DNA from: Gavia stellata
Taxonomy: Eukaryota; Chordata; Aves; Gaviiformes; Gaviidae
NCBI RefSeq assembly: GCF_030936135.1
Contig: NC_082613.1
Coordinates: 868,001-932,000 of the forward strand
Length of the DNA stretch: 64,000 bases
Direction of reading: 5' to 3'
Shown piece after piece: positions 25,616-38,800 of this stretch. Position numbers and translations under genes: made by a program. The notes beneath the pieces were generated by a model that did not search any database, was not told the origin of the DNA, and saw nothing but the letters and a program-made list of their open reading frames with translations. Position 1 is the stretch's first letter; each line of letters opens with the position of its first letter.

Positions 25616-25621
25616 ATTAAA
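25616..25621 (+). terminator. TENP: poly(A) signal ATTAAA of TENP
   Basis: ATTAAA 236 bp after the TENP stop codon, the first plausible signal downstream. It fits a short 3' UTR. Confidence 0.55.
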
Positions 25622-25629
25622 CATTTCTC

Positions 25630-28600
25630 TTTAAAACTGCATTTTCTGGTATGACTACTGACTTTTTCCCCCCTCAACAATTTGTACCTAAAGACAGATT
25701 AATTTTGTCTTGCTAAATACTGGTACCAGTACGGCTGTCCAGACCTTACATTTAATTAAGGGAGCATGAAAATTCTACTAATTTATAAGGATGCAAAGCA
25801 GGCCCATGCCTCTCAGCTGCAGAATGACATGGCTCCTACCAGCAAGAGATCTTTCATCTGCTTTTCCTCCATTTCTCACGTTACTATGGGAACATTACGG
25901 CTGGTGGTTTTCTCTGGGTCAGAAAGAAGGGAAGAAAAAAAAAAAAAACAGTCTGCACAATGGTTTCTAATTTTAGGCTTGAAGGCAGTTATATTTTCAA
26001 AACTATACTTCTGACAAAGCTCACCACAGAGAAGATGCTGAATGAAAGGTGACTGCACAGGTACAGACGGTGCCACGCGCCGGCTCAGCACGCGCCCGCC
26101 CAGAGGCGCCAGCGGCTGCATTTGGCAGTGTTGGAATGCTCTTTCCTACTGACCAAACGTGCCTCCGTGCTCGAGAGGTTGTTCAGAAAACTAAAGGGGG
26201 GGGAAACAATCCTCAACAGACTTGAGTGTCCAGAATGGGAGGGTGGGCTGGTAACAGAGCTCCCAAAGCCGCTCGAGTTGCTCCATCGCCGGGTGCTGTT
26301 GGCAGCTGCCTCCGGACAGGGTGAGTGCATCGCTGTGCCGGTGCCCGGGAAGAGCACCCTCACTGCTGACTGTGCAGCTCTCACATAAGCTCTCTGATGG
26401 TGTTGCTTCACTTAACACCCCAGCCATGAAACCATATTAATTACATATACATCTGCTTTCACTTGCAACAGCTATACACATCGTTTCTAGCCTCTAGAGC
26501 TGCTGAGCAGCACTTCAAAACCTCATATTTCAGCGACTCAGAAATAGGAAAGCAAACAAAACAAGCCAAGTTGATTTATTATAGGGAATAAAAAACCCTG
26601 AAGGTTTATATGCCCAGCTTGGGGACCTGACTAATGATTTTAATGCCCAAAGTTGGCAATAGTGGGAACTGCTCCTAATAAAAGTTTCCTGGTAGACCTG
26701 CAACCATTATTCTTTGACTAATATGTCTTAAACCAGTTTCCCAAAAGGAATAAGCTACAGTAGTAAAAAGACATATTTACTTACCAGTGAATATTCTGGC
26801 TTTAGGCTTTACTGCATGGCTCTGCATCTCCAGTGTAAGGTTGGGGTCACGGGAGCTGCACACCCCGACTCCCAGCCCCACACACCCTACCTGGGACCCG
26901 CCACGGGCTCGGGGGCAGAGCTGGCTTACGCTGGAGAACTGGGGTCTTCTGCTGCTCCCTCCTGTCACCCGACGTACAGCTGTGTCCGCAGGAGATGGCC
27001 AGTGTTGTCCCCAGCAGTCACTTCAGGTTCACCTGGAAAAAGAAATGCTGAAAAAAGCGTTGGTATTAGCGTCTTTGGCATAAACAAAATCCATAAGCTT
27101 CCGGGGCAGTATCCCAGGGTCCCACAGGACGCACGGCTTCCCTTGCGGAGGCACGTGGAGCAGGACGTGACAGCCGGATGCTTCAAATGCTGGGGAAACA
27201 GAGACGGGTCCCTTCGCCAGCCCCCGTGGAACAGCAGAGTGACGAAGCTTTACCAGGGACATTCCTGGAGCAAAAGCTGGAGAGCCCATAGTCCCATAAA
27301 GAGATTTTCCAGCATGTCAGGGTGCCAGCACGCTGGAAAATGACTGTTTAGTGGTTTTTCCACTGTGGACAGGATTGTCCCAGTTCTTAGGAGTTCCAAC
27401 TTGCAGTTTCCTGCTCTGGATTTACTCCTGAACCCACCAGCAACTCAGAGCACTAGATTTACAAGCTGTAGAAGTAATGAGTTACACCGAGGAGATGCTG
27501 CCCTTTCCTTTTGAAAAGGTTCCTCTGCTCCTTCCCGCTCAGCCCCATGCGATAAACGATGCGACGGAGGCCAGGCCCCGGGAGGAAAAGCCATTTCCAG
27601 ATGCCCGAGGAGACTTTTCCACTTTTCTGCTATCCCAGGCTCGCGCAGCCCCTGCCCCGGCTCGGCAAGACAGCGAGCTCTCCAGTTACACCCCTCCCGC
27701 TGTCTTTTCTTTCTCAAGTCAAACAGAGCCCAGGACAGTCACAGATCACAGATTACTCTGCAGCGTGCCAGCAACATTAATCCCCCCCAGCAACCCAGAA
27801 CGCACACAGAAGCACTGGCCAGAAAAGCGTGCAAAAAAGGTGCTGAACTTTACTTACCGCACAGGAGGTGTTTGCTCAGGAACCAGAACAAAACCTCGTA
27901 CCAACAAAGCCCATTACGCCAACCTGCGGGCAAAACGATGGACGGAGGAGCCAAGCCCCGTCAGTCCAGTAACCCCGAGGCGGCACAAAGCAGCTGCGAG
28001 CGCTCCGGCTGCGCGGCTGCCAGCGCAGGTCAGCGGGGCTGCTCATCCTGCCCACCGGATAGCGGGGCCACACAGCCCCCGAAACCCCGCTCTGCCGGCA
28101 CCGCGAGCGTACCGACGTCAGGGAGCACGAGCAGCGGGGTCTGAAGCTCCCGGTTCATGAGCACGGCCCGATCGACCACGGTGTCACTCTTGTTCACACC
28201 CTGCACGGCAGAAACTCACCCGCGTGGTTTAGCTGTGCTGGGGCTGCCCGCAGCACGCTGCTTGAGCAGGGAGACCCATCCCCACGCAGGAACGTCACTT
28301 CTGCCCGGGGACAGGGCAAGGTCCATGTTACCGGCAGCTGAACGGCCTTTGGAGAGCACGGTTCCACGGCACCATCAGCCTGCACGGGGCTGGGAACCAA
28401 AGGAGCCGTTCAGACTCGCCAAAACACCGGTCTTCAGCATCACCATGTGCTTCAACCCACCCAAAACCCTCCTGCCGTGACACAAGACATGCCAGCTCAC
28501 ACAACGACGGTGTGTGACACCAGGTTTGCCATTTGGCACAGCACAGGATTGCTCTGGGCAGTTCGCATGAACCGGGACTGCCGGTCCAGCGCATCCTCTG

Positions 28601-29340
28601 CCGTGTTCAGTGATCCCTCTGCAACATCCCCCTGCGATGCTGGAAATTAATGCAACAACCAAGGGCTTGGGCCAGGCAGATTCTGAACTATTCTTACCTT
28701 TAGGCAGAAATGCAGAACAGGATATTGCCCCATCCGTTACCTGGTCGGTGCTAGACTTCTTCTGTGCGTCACCCACGCTTTAACAGTGACATACCACCAG
28801 CAGCTCTGGGGACACTGGCCAGTAAGAGTTAACACACTAGTAATAGCGTCTAGTGCTGGGAGAAACAGGTGTTTGAGAGGCCACTTAAGACCTCAGATGT
28901 TGGGGGGTTTACCCAGAACCTTTTATTTTTTCTGAAATCAAAAACGCCTGAATTCTTTTCCCTGGGACACGCAGAGACCGACTGTTATGTCGGTCTAAGC
29001 AGACACGGACTATTGCAGCCGGATGGGTGTGCTCCAGCGTTATCATGCTTCTCAGGTATCTGGTAATGAAGTTTTCCCCTTCAGATCCTATTAGAAAATG
29101 CTTCACGACCTTTGGAAATCCGATTTCATTCTGATTTCTGCCTGGGGATTAGCACTCGCTCAGTAGGTTACCTGGCCAGGAGTAGCCACTGAAAATCCAA
29201 GCGGTTTTTTTCTCAGGAAGTTTGAGTGGAAAAAGTTTTCAAACCGAAATATCAGTTGTCACAAAGGAACCAGGTCCCATAGCAAGAGGCAGGACAGATA
29301 CTCTCCCTGAGAAGCATCAGAAACCAGAACCTCATTCCAA
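25630..29340. other. gap between convergent 3' ends of TENP and the next BPIFB gene
   Basis: No gene can be assigned. A GC-rich open stretch at 27477-28160 (+) is low-complexity and unrecognised. On the minus strand several short open segments sit between splice-like sites (28.7, 28.17, 27.19-27.03 and 26.8 kb), but their phases do not join and I recognise no family. A decayed gene is possible but unproven. Confidence 0.4.
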
Positions 29341-29360
29341 GCACTAAAAAAGTAGGAATG

Positions 29361-29366
29361 TTTATT
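29361..29366 (-). terminator. poly(A) signal AATAAA of the 29.8-40.35 kb BPIFB gene
   Basis: AATAAA on the minus strand, about 440 bp downstream of the stop codon at 29809-29807. Confidence 0.6.
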
Positions 29367-29806
29367 AAAAGAGTTACATGACAAACGTACCCCGAGCTCC
29401 TGCTCAGCACTTCATACCCTTCTGAACGTGGATGGTGACATTTACTCAGAAAGCCATATGCAGCAAGTTCACTTTCTCATTATACAAGAACAATTTTCCC
29501 TCAGAACAAGTTTAACAATTCCACTGCAGCGTCACATGCAACTGCTATAACCGTGACCCCCAAATCACGCTAATTTCTCTAAATAAATATCTGTACACAG
29601 AGCTGCCTATCGGGTTTTGGCTTATGCATGTATCTTAGTACTCACACAAGCCAATTAACTTGAAAGTGTCGTAAATGTTATCAAGGACCTTGAATCAAGT
29701 TTAGAAAAGAAAAGTAGATAATGCCGGTCTCGATGCTCCATCCTTGCTGGTCTTTCTTCCTCCTTCTCTGCCCAGAAAGACCTCTCCGTGCCTTGTACTC
29801 CCCAGC

Positions 29807-32800
29807 TCACACCAGAATCACCAGCAGGCCCTGAAGAAGCGCAAGGAGCGACACATCCACGTTATTTCCCGACTTCCAGGGATGCTGGTTCACAACGGCT
29901 TGTCAGCAACACACAGTGAATAGAAAACCCTCTGGCAAAACACCCTGTGCCCACAGTGCCCTTCGGGAAGCGTTGGAGAATATCCCAGCTCCTCTGAGAC
30001 ATCTCCAGGATGCACAGGGCTGGAATTTGGTGCAATTCAAGGCACTTTGAACGGTGCCACTGGAAAGGGCTTGCCAGACCCCCCAGACCCACATCACACA
30101 GAGTGCTCCGGAAAGGAAAGGCAGCCTGGACGGGGGAACCAGGACCTCCCCCAGAGGGGCTGAACACTGCTCACCATGTACCTGGTTCCATACTACTCAT
30201 GGGCATGAAGTACTCAGCACCACTTTCTGGCCTGAAGGAGGTCAGACAGAGCAACCCTTTCCAGCCTGTCAAGGCTTAAAATCTACAGCTCTCGCACACT
30301 AAACCACCACTGGCAGGGTCCTGTTAGAGGAGCCAGCTGCTAGGAACAGCCCCAGTGACCTGCACTGGCGCCTTGCAGGAGGAAATAGCCTTGCTGAACA
30401 CTTACCGCCAATATCTGAATATCCACCTTTATTAAGGGAATGCCCAGCACGTTTGGCAGAGGGATCCCGATGCCCAGAGCGCCTGCAGGGGACAGACAGG
30501 TCCTTGCACACCGCCGGAGGGGTGAGCCCAGCTCCCACCCCACGGCAAAGCTGCTCCCAGGGAGGGCGAAGGGAGCAGAGCTGCTCGGGAGGCACGGACT
30601 GCAGCACCACTGCGCACCATGCGTTTTGGCTCCTCTGCCACCGTTGCCAAGGCCCTTAGGACTGAAGCTGGGGTGGATGGTGTAAGAATAAGGTTGGGAC
30701 TTTTAACTACAGCCTCAAAATGGGGACTGCAGACCTTTAATCGCGCCAACTCTCTTGTTACAGCTTTCAATCATGCACACATATCCCTCTCCCCTCCTCA
30801 AAGCACTCCCAATGCTACAGCTATCCCGGTCACCTTACCATTGATAAGGGGCAATAACGTTTCCGCCAGCAGACTGCTGCAGTGTGGCTTCAAGTTCGAG
30901 ATCTGAACCAGAGAAGGAACAAGCGTGTGAGAGGCGCTGCCAGGCATACGACAGCGGCACGCACAGCCCAGCACCGCGGCTGGAAGACAGCCAGTCCTTG
31001 GGACTGGAAATCACTTCCCACTGACACAGCAAAAGAACAAATAGTCCCTCTTTTCTTTAAAGCAAATTATTTTTCTTCCTCGATTTGTATTTGGTGCTTC
31101 CTTTGGGAAACCTTCTACCAGGTAAAACTCCTGCTGGAGCTCCGTGTAAGCTTTGCCCAAGCAGGGGTGAATAAACAGGCTTCAGGCTTCACATTTGCAT
31201 TATTAAAAAAAGCAGAAGGGGAAAACAAAAAAGCAGCAAAAGAAGAATTGCTACTACCTACAAAGCAGAGCAGCTAACAACTATCCTCAGCAGATGTGAT
31301 CCGTCACAGCCAGGACACGTTTCAGCATCACACAGCGACTGCGTGTCTCCCTCCTTCCCCAAAGCCGCAGCGCAGAGCACTCGGCCACGCCATGCCCCTA
31401 ATAAAGCCTAGACTGGTACGAGGGACTTACGTTACTGATGCCAACATCAGAAGACTCCAAGGAGAGGGAAATGCTGCAGGGAAAGCAAAGCAAACAGCAC
31501 GTCAGACACCAAGGCACCGGCCAGAGCTCGCAGATCCCTGTCCTGAGACCCCTGCCAGCTCCTAGTGCAGCGCTACTCAGCCCGTGGGCAAGGGATCCCT
31601 GTGAGGCATCATCGGGGCACCCATAAAGGGATCACTACATCGTAACACAAAAAGCAGGCACTGTCACACTTGCAAGAGAGAAAAGAAAATAGGAAAATAA
31701 AAGCTTCACCTAGTTCTTATTTGCGTGTAAAGCAAGCAGCACTGCAACAGGGCACACGCTAGCTCCTGGCTTCCCCTTCCCTCTCCCGTGCTCAGGTTAT
31801 TCCCCTTAGGAAGGGAGTCAGCTCCTGGTTAGCTGAGAGCAGAGCTTCTAGAAAAAGCATCCAGTCTGCATTTAAAGATCATGAGCTCTGGAGAATTTGC
31901 TACAGCTTCTAATCTATCATTGCAAGCACACAACTATCTCCACAGCTAAAACGTATGCTTTATTTCCACTTTGAATTTCTCTTTCCTACTTCCATTGAAT
32001 CTTGTTACATCTTTGTCTATTGGATTAAAAGCCCTTTGATGCATTTCCATTCTCTATATTGCTGCATACAAGCTATGCCAATGTTGCTTCTAAATCTAGC
32101 TCTTTGACAAGCTAAATGGCTTGAAATCCTCAAACCTCACACTACAAGGAATGCTTTCCAATCTTTAATCATACCTTGACTGGCATTAATGACAGTACTT
32201 TCCTTTACTCCTTTATCACTCATGTCCAATATCAGACATTTCAAATTACCGCCCAGGATCAAAGTCAAGCTGACAGTCTTACCATTATTCAGGTTACCTC
32301 ATTTCTCCTTGCTATAAAACTGACACAGACTTTTCCTCCAGTCTCCTAAAACTTTCCCACTGCTGTAACTGTTTCCCAAAAGTCAGCGATACCTGTCCAC
32401 CTCGTGCCATCAGCCGGTACGAAATTCCCAGATTCAGAAATATCTGTTTTACAGACACTGAAAAGCATTTCAAGTTAGCGGCCCCAGAGCTAACATTGCA
32501 CCGCAGAGAACGTCACCAGCCTGTCAGAGGGCAGCATCGCCCGGCTCTGTCGCAGCCGCGTTTGTGCAACGCTCCCGTCCCTTCTGCCCTGCTTCAGGCA
32601 GCTCCAGCAGCGCCGTGTCACCGAGGGACACGCTCTCACAGCGCTTGGAGCGTCCCTGATGAATTGCAGCCCTTCCCGCTGTCCTGCTCTCTTCTGGCCG
32701 CTGCTTCCCAGCAAACTGAACCTGTACCCTGAGCGCCGGGAAAGCCGGAGTTTCCCCGCACGGCTGAACACCCAGGGCTGTCTCAGGGGAGCGAGCGGGC

Positions 32801-35800
32801 TGGGGCGGCACAGCCGGCTTTGCTTCGAGCCCCCCCACGGAGCCGCTGCGGGGACAGCCTACCTGCCCAGGGACAGCCCCAGCACCAGTCTGCCTCCAGC
32901 AATCGAGATGTGGGCGTTTAGACCGAGGTCCTGCAAGCAGAGAGGGAGAGGATCAGCCCCTGGAGACGTCCCCGTCCCAGCTGCCAGTCACCGGGCTGGC
33001 TGCGCACTTCACCGGTTGGAGGACTTTACGTCCACACTTACGGCCTTCAGCAGCAGGAGGTTGAGGATGGCTCCATCTAAACTCTTAACGAACACCTGAA
33101 TCATGACGGAAAGCTCAACGGTGGCTTTGTTTTTTTTCCAAGAGGATGAGCGGGTTCCCAGACAACGTTAGCTTAATGCTCAGAGGACTGGTCCCAGGGC
33201 AGGTGGAGCACTGTGGGAACGGGGGACAGAGGGGGGTGACTCCCATGCCCCACACACTGGCCAGGCCGGGGATGGACTCTCGCAGCCCCCTAACTCTGTA
33301 GGGCCTCCCCCAAGGTCACAGAGACCTTGGACAAGCCACATTTACAGAGCAAATAGGTCCGGCAGCACGGGTCAGCACTCCTTGCTGCGGGCAGTAAGGG
33401 GCTGAGGAAGCCAAGGCGGACACGCAGGGGGCTGTGGCCGTAAGAGGGTGCCCGTGGTGCCGAGGAAACGGGAGATGCCAGGCGTTTATCAGCTCTTTCG
33501 GTCTGTGGCTGTGAGCTGCGAGAGAAGACCTTCCGCTGCTTAGGGAGCGGGAGAAGGTTGGCTACAGCCGATGGCACACAGGAGAGTGGGCACCGTGCAG
33601 AGGCTGCCGAGGGCTGGGCACAAACCCCCGGTCCCTTCACCCGCTCGGGCAGCAGGGCAGCCTCGAGCTGTGCTGGCACGGCTCGGCCGCGGTGCATGCT
33701 CAGCATGGCCAAAAGGAGGGGAGCAGAAGACTGGAGACCTTTGGCAGCAGCACCCCGGCACGTCCAGGTGCATCGCTTGGATGGCCTCGGACCTGGTGAG
33801 GTTTACACAAACCCTCGCGCCAGCAAAAGTCACTCACCCCCGCAGGAAGGAGGGTCGTGATGGCTTCTTGCAGGCGGCTGGCACCGGAGAACTGTTGGAA
33901 CAAAAGCACAAGCAGCCCCGATGAGCACTCCAGCTGACTTCAGCAACACCCATCCTGCCAGGGCCCCCCCCCTCCTCCCACTTGTGTCCCTGTTCCCAGC
34001 CAGCTTGTTCACACTCCTGGGGCCAGTCCCCGAGCCCTCATTCCCTCGCTGTCCCCAGTGAAGCCCCGGGCAGCTCAGTCACACACAGACCTATGTTACA
34101 GCAGCACCCCGAGCCTGAGCCCTCTCCATCGCTCCCCAGCTGCCTGGGCGATTCCCGGTCAGTCATTAAGGTGACAGCAACCAGCAGCAGCAGGAGAGGC
34201 TTTCAACATTTGTCAGTGTGTAATATTTCCCAGTGGAAGTACAGATCGGAAGTACAGAAGATGCGTATGCCTAGAGAATCGCATTGCATATACGAAGTTG
34301 CTTTTCTCAGTGACATTTTGCAGACTCCTTGAAACGGATTACAGACCTCCAGGAGTCCATGGCATAACCAGTACACAACTGGTTTTAACAGGTATCCCTG
34401 GGGGTGCCCACACAGAAACAAGAACGGCTGACGGTTGCACATGCTATTATAGCTTTCTGAAAAGAGCAGTGAGGAGGCAGCGCGGGGGCTTGTGCATGGC
34501 TGCGAATGCCATGCACGACTTGCTCCCTGAGCCGAGCTAAGGTCAGCCTGACGTGTGTCCCTTGCCACCTCCCCTGGCATGCAATACAGGGGCTGCTACA
34601 CTCACAACTTCTGGCGTGCAGGTGAAGGTCTGCGGCGGTATCTGGATCAGGAGGGACAGGACTGCATTGAGAAAGCTCTGGCGCAGTCCCAAGACCAGAA
34701 GCTTGTCCAGCAGCGGAGGCAAAGCGGAGGGGGACGAGTCATGGGGGATGATGCTGCCTCCCACCTGCTTCACTGCACCCTGCAAAGAGAGGCGACACGG
34801 GCGTTAAACTCATCCTTCAAAGCTCTGAGGCATGCCCAGATCCTCGAGACGGAGAGCGCGGGGTCTGTGCCCACTGAAACAGCCCTCCTCTCACCAGCAG
34901 CTTAGGGAAAGCATTGGGCTCGGAGCAATTCCTTCTATATTTACTAGACGAAAGGAGTTGATAAAGGCCAGAGCGCGTAACTGAGGCCTTCTTAGCTAAT
35001 AACACACTTTGTCCAAATCACAACTCACTGCTGCAGTTCATCCTTGAGATTTCACCCAAGAGCAAGCCAGCGGTGAAGGCGCTGCCAGCCCGGCGGTCCC
35101 AGCCCTGCCTTCCCTCCCTCCAGCGCCCAGCCGGGCGTGAGCCATCCTCTGACTCTACAAACTGGTGCCGATACCACCTACATGCTAAGGGACCAGCGCT
35201 GACCATCCGGGGGTGGTGGGGGCAAAGACTAATCCCGATGAAGTGTCTGCACAAAAGCCAAAGCAGCAGTGCTGATGGTACAGACTGCAGTGTTCGTTAT
35301 CAGCCCTTGCTGTTCTTTATTGCTTATGCCCCAGTTGCTTCTCGCTAGCCACTTTCTTTTCTTTAAGCTCTCCTGTGTGAAAGTACTGTTTGCTTTTTGC
35401 TGGTTTTTTTTTTTTTTCCTCAGTGAGACAGAAGTAAAAAATACATCCATTAGCATGGCTTAGCATTCACCCACCAGAGCGACTGAATGGCGAAGGCAAA
35501 AAGCAGTAACACCCAGCCTGCGGGCAGGGCGAGGGGGAGGATGAAAACTGCTTGTCCCAACAGTTACAAACAGCAGACACACCGTCTCAGGGTAAGTTTG
35601 CAAACGGAGCAACAGAGGGCTTGAAGAAAAGCACTCACAGGCACTTAGCGGTGATTTGGGTAAGGGTCTAAACATTTAGCTAGCATTTCCAGAACAAGTC
35701 GTTAGCCCAGGTCCTGTGTGGGGTTGTACTGGAAGAAGAACTGCTCCCACGGATGAGGGGAGCACCCTGAAAGGCACCACGCCGCGGTCACACTCACGGG

Positions 35801-38800
35801 GTCCTGCTGCCCAGCGTTAACTTACGTCTAAATCCAACCCAAGGAACAAGCCGGAGGTAAACGGGAGGCTGGCCAGCTGGTAGTGAATCGTTCCGGCCGT
35901 ACCGACTGGGATCACCGCTTCACAGAGAAAAAAGATGGTTACAACATTGGGAAATAAGCAGCAACACAAACTCCTCTGCTGACCCCGCAGGCCACCGGCC
36001 AGACCTCAGCCCCCCAAGCCAGGTCCCGAGCTTGCACTTCTGTGGGACACTCGCTGCTACCCAAAACGGCCAAAACATCCCCAAATTCAGCTTTGTGGGA
36101 TCCGTCTTTAGAAAATAGCCCAATAAGAGCATCAAAGATAATAAGCTAAATCCAAGGGTGATGTATAAAAATGGCGTGAGGAGGGCCAAGGCACGAGCAG
36201 TTCACTTGGACTGCTCGGGCGTGAATTCGAGGATCAGTAACAGTCCTGCAGAAGTGCAGCTCCTCCCTGACACGCTCTTGGACTCGACGTGGGAATGGGC
36301 ACTTCCCACCGCAGGACTGCGGGGAACGCGGGGAAGCAGCACCTCACCCTCCGCAAGAAACGCACCGTTGAGAGTGCCCAGGAGCTGGATGTTCACGAGG
36401 TTGACGACAATATCGACTACTGGACACAGCTGCAACACAAAGCAGAAAGGCGACCGCTCAAGCCCCTCGCCACCCCTCCGCAGGGAGCCGTCAGCCTGAT
36501 CGCACCCACTCCTTTTACTCTACACCCCCAGGGAAGCAGTGCTGCGGGGCACTGGGGCAGCAGCTGGGGTGCTGCTGGGGGCAGTGGGGCACCCCTGGAG
36601 CTGTGGTACCGCACCAAAGGGGATCGCTTTGATCTGGGGAATATTTCAGGCATCGCCCTGCGGGCAGAAACACGCCGGCAGCGGCCAGGCTGGCCACGGG
36701 CATCCCGGCCGAGCGGCGCGGGCGCTAGTGACACGGGAAAGCAACACGGAGAGACGGTGCAGCTTGCTGTGACCTTGCAACGTGTTCCTGATATTTTTCT
36801 GTTTCGGGAGGGCAATCTCCAGGCTTACCAGACCGGGCAGAGTTGCTGTCAGCTGGTTAAGCACTATCTCATTTACTGATAGGGACAGTAAGCTGGAAAA
36901 GAGAAAAAAACAAATTCCAATCACTACAAACACAGCTCCAGGATAGGAGACCGAAGGCTCTCCAGCCTTCATTTCACACACTACTGTGTCCGTAGCCAAC
37001 CCCTCAGGGACACTCTTGCAGCTAATCCTGGCAAGAGCAGGGGCTGTGCGGAAGGCAGGGAAGGCAAGGAGCTGCTCGCCTCACCGAGGGCAGAATTGGG
37101 CTAATTTCCGAGAAGTGAAGGCTTCCGCACGTGGGGTGTGCAGACACCACTGCACAAAAGGAGCGAGCCTCTCGCAGCGTAACCTGAGTTTGGTGGTATT
37201 TAAATCAGGGCTGGTATTTAAATCAGGGCTGTCGTTAAGGGAGGGTGGGGTTGTTATGAACCATCTCCACATTAGTTATGGGAAACAAACAATTTACGTG
37301 TGGAACAACAAGAGGAGAAATCTGCTGTGTAACATTTCAACACTGCTGCTAAATAGCTCACTCTGGGATGCGCGATGCCTGCAGGCAGCGCACAGCCATT
37401 TACTTTTGATAATCAATATATTTCTGGACTATTGAGTTAGAACATGCAGCAGCACACTCAGCAAGCCACAGACAGCAGGAATTCATTATGCATCTTGTTA
37501 TTTATGCTCAAGTTGTGCCTGTAGACACATCTGAGGAACGGCCATGAGGTCAGTCGCATACATCCACACTCCCCCTTACCCCACAGGGAGCTCACTTCCT
37601 GCACACCATCCCTTTAATCCTGCTAAAGCTTAAAATATGACCCCCAGAGTGGGTGAGTCGTGTTCCTCTGTTCACTCACACAGTCTCTTTCAAACCAGCT
37701 GCTGCACTGATTGAAATATAATGCATAATGCAAAAATTAATTAGGAGAAATTCAATGAACCTGAAAAGTGAGTAATTCAAAAGCAATAAAAGAAAATATT
37801 CCCCATCATCAATTTACTGTTGCACTCATCAATACATTAAGTCAGCAAATTCTTTCTGCCAAGAATTTAATAAGACTGAGCAAGAGATGGGACATTTGCA
37901 TGGGATTACACACGCCCGCAGCAGTCAGACCAGGAGTCCATATGCCTGGCATCTTTCTGTGACAGCAGCCAAAGGCAGAGTATAAAACCAGGGCAAGCAA
38001 TGGTGCCGTTTTCCTAGAACTCTCCCTGGGCTGTTATTCCTACCCTTTGGATATGAATTCACCAGCTAAGCCTAAAGAAAGTGCACTGGAAGAGGTATCA
38101 AACCTCATACTTCATATCTTAGTAGTTCCACGGGCAAACAGGGCAAATTAACCCTCATCTTCCAACAACCACATTTTTTTGCCAGTTCCACTGAAGCAAC
38201 TGGCTTTGGCAATGGGAAAGAAATTACTTCCCTGAGGCCTGGCTCTGTATCAGCTTAGCACCGTCTGTGTCCTGGCAGACTGTCTAGATCATTGGATAAA
38301 GAGAAGAGGATTACAGGCAATGGAAAACATAAATCCACAGGCACTTACCCAGAAAGGAGCTTGATCTTTACGGCACCAAGAATGCAGAGGCAGTCTTCAA
38401 TGACAACCTGGACTGTGCCCGATTCAAAATTCGTGCATTTAATGTTTGCAGTAATGTTCACGTCCACTAAGATATCAATTAGTTCTGAAAGAAGGCCAAC
38501 CAAGCTGAAAAAAGTAAACGGGTTGAACAGATTTCATCTCTCAGCCTCTAACCGAGAAACTTGGCAAAGTCAGAAGCGACAAGCTGCAGCTCCATCTCCT
38601 GCAATTCATTAGAAATGCCACAAGCCATCTTTTGGTGCCTGTACTGCTCCATGACTTTATTATAGGTAAGAAACACCTAGAAATCCATAAAAGATGCAAA
38701 ACGTTGCACCGTAGGAAGCCCGTGCGTAGGGCTTTCCCTTAACAGCCACCGCGAGACACCACACTCACCAGTTGCCGCTGAGCTCCAGCTTCGCGGCGAT

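Noticed and set aside
27477-28160. 227-codon plus-strand open frame
   Set aside because: GC-driven, proline/alanine/arginine-rich, no homology, no promoter or splice context.
30200-30260. Alternative last exon of the same gene giving a short ARKWC end
   Set aside because: The exon at 29830-29807 encodes GLLVILV, which matches the conserved C-terminal strand, and is followed by a poly(A) signal.
38465-38490. Alternative acceptor for coding exon 4 of the 29.8-40.35 kb gene (TTTCAG|AACTAATTG)
   Set aside because: It would give a phase clash and an immediate stop. The acceptor 20 bp upstream (38505) restores phase and adds the family-typical CLVGLLSE start.
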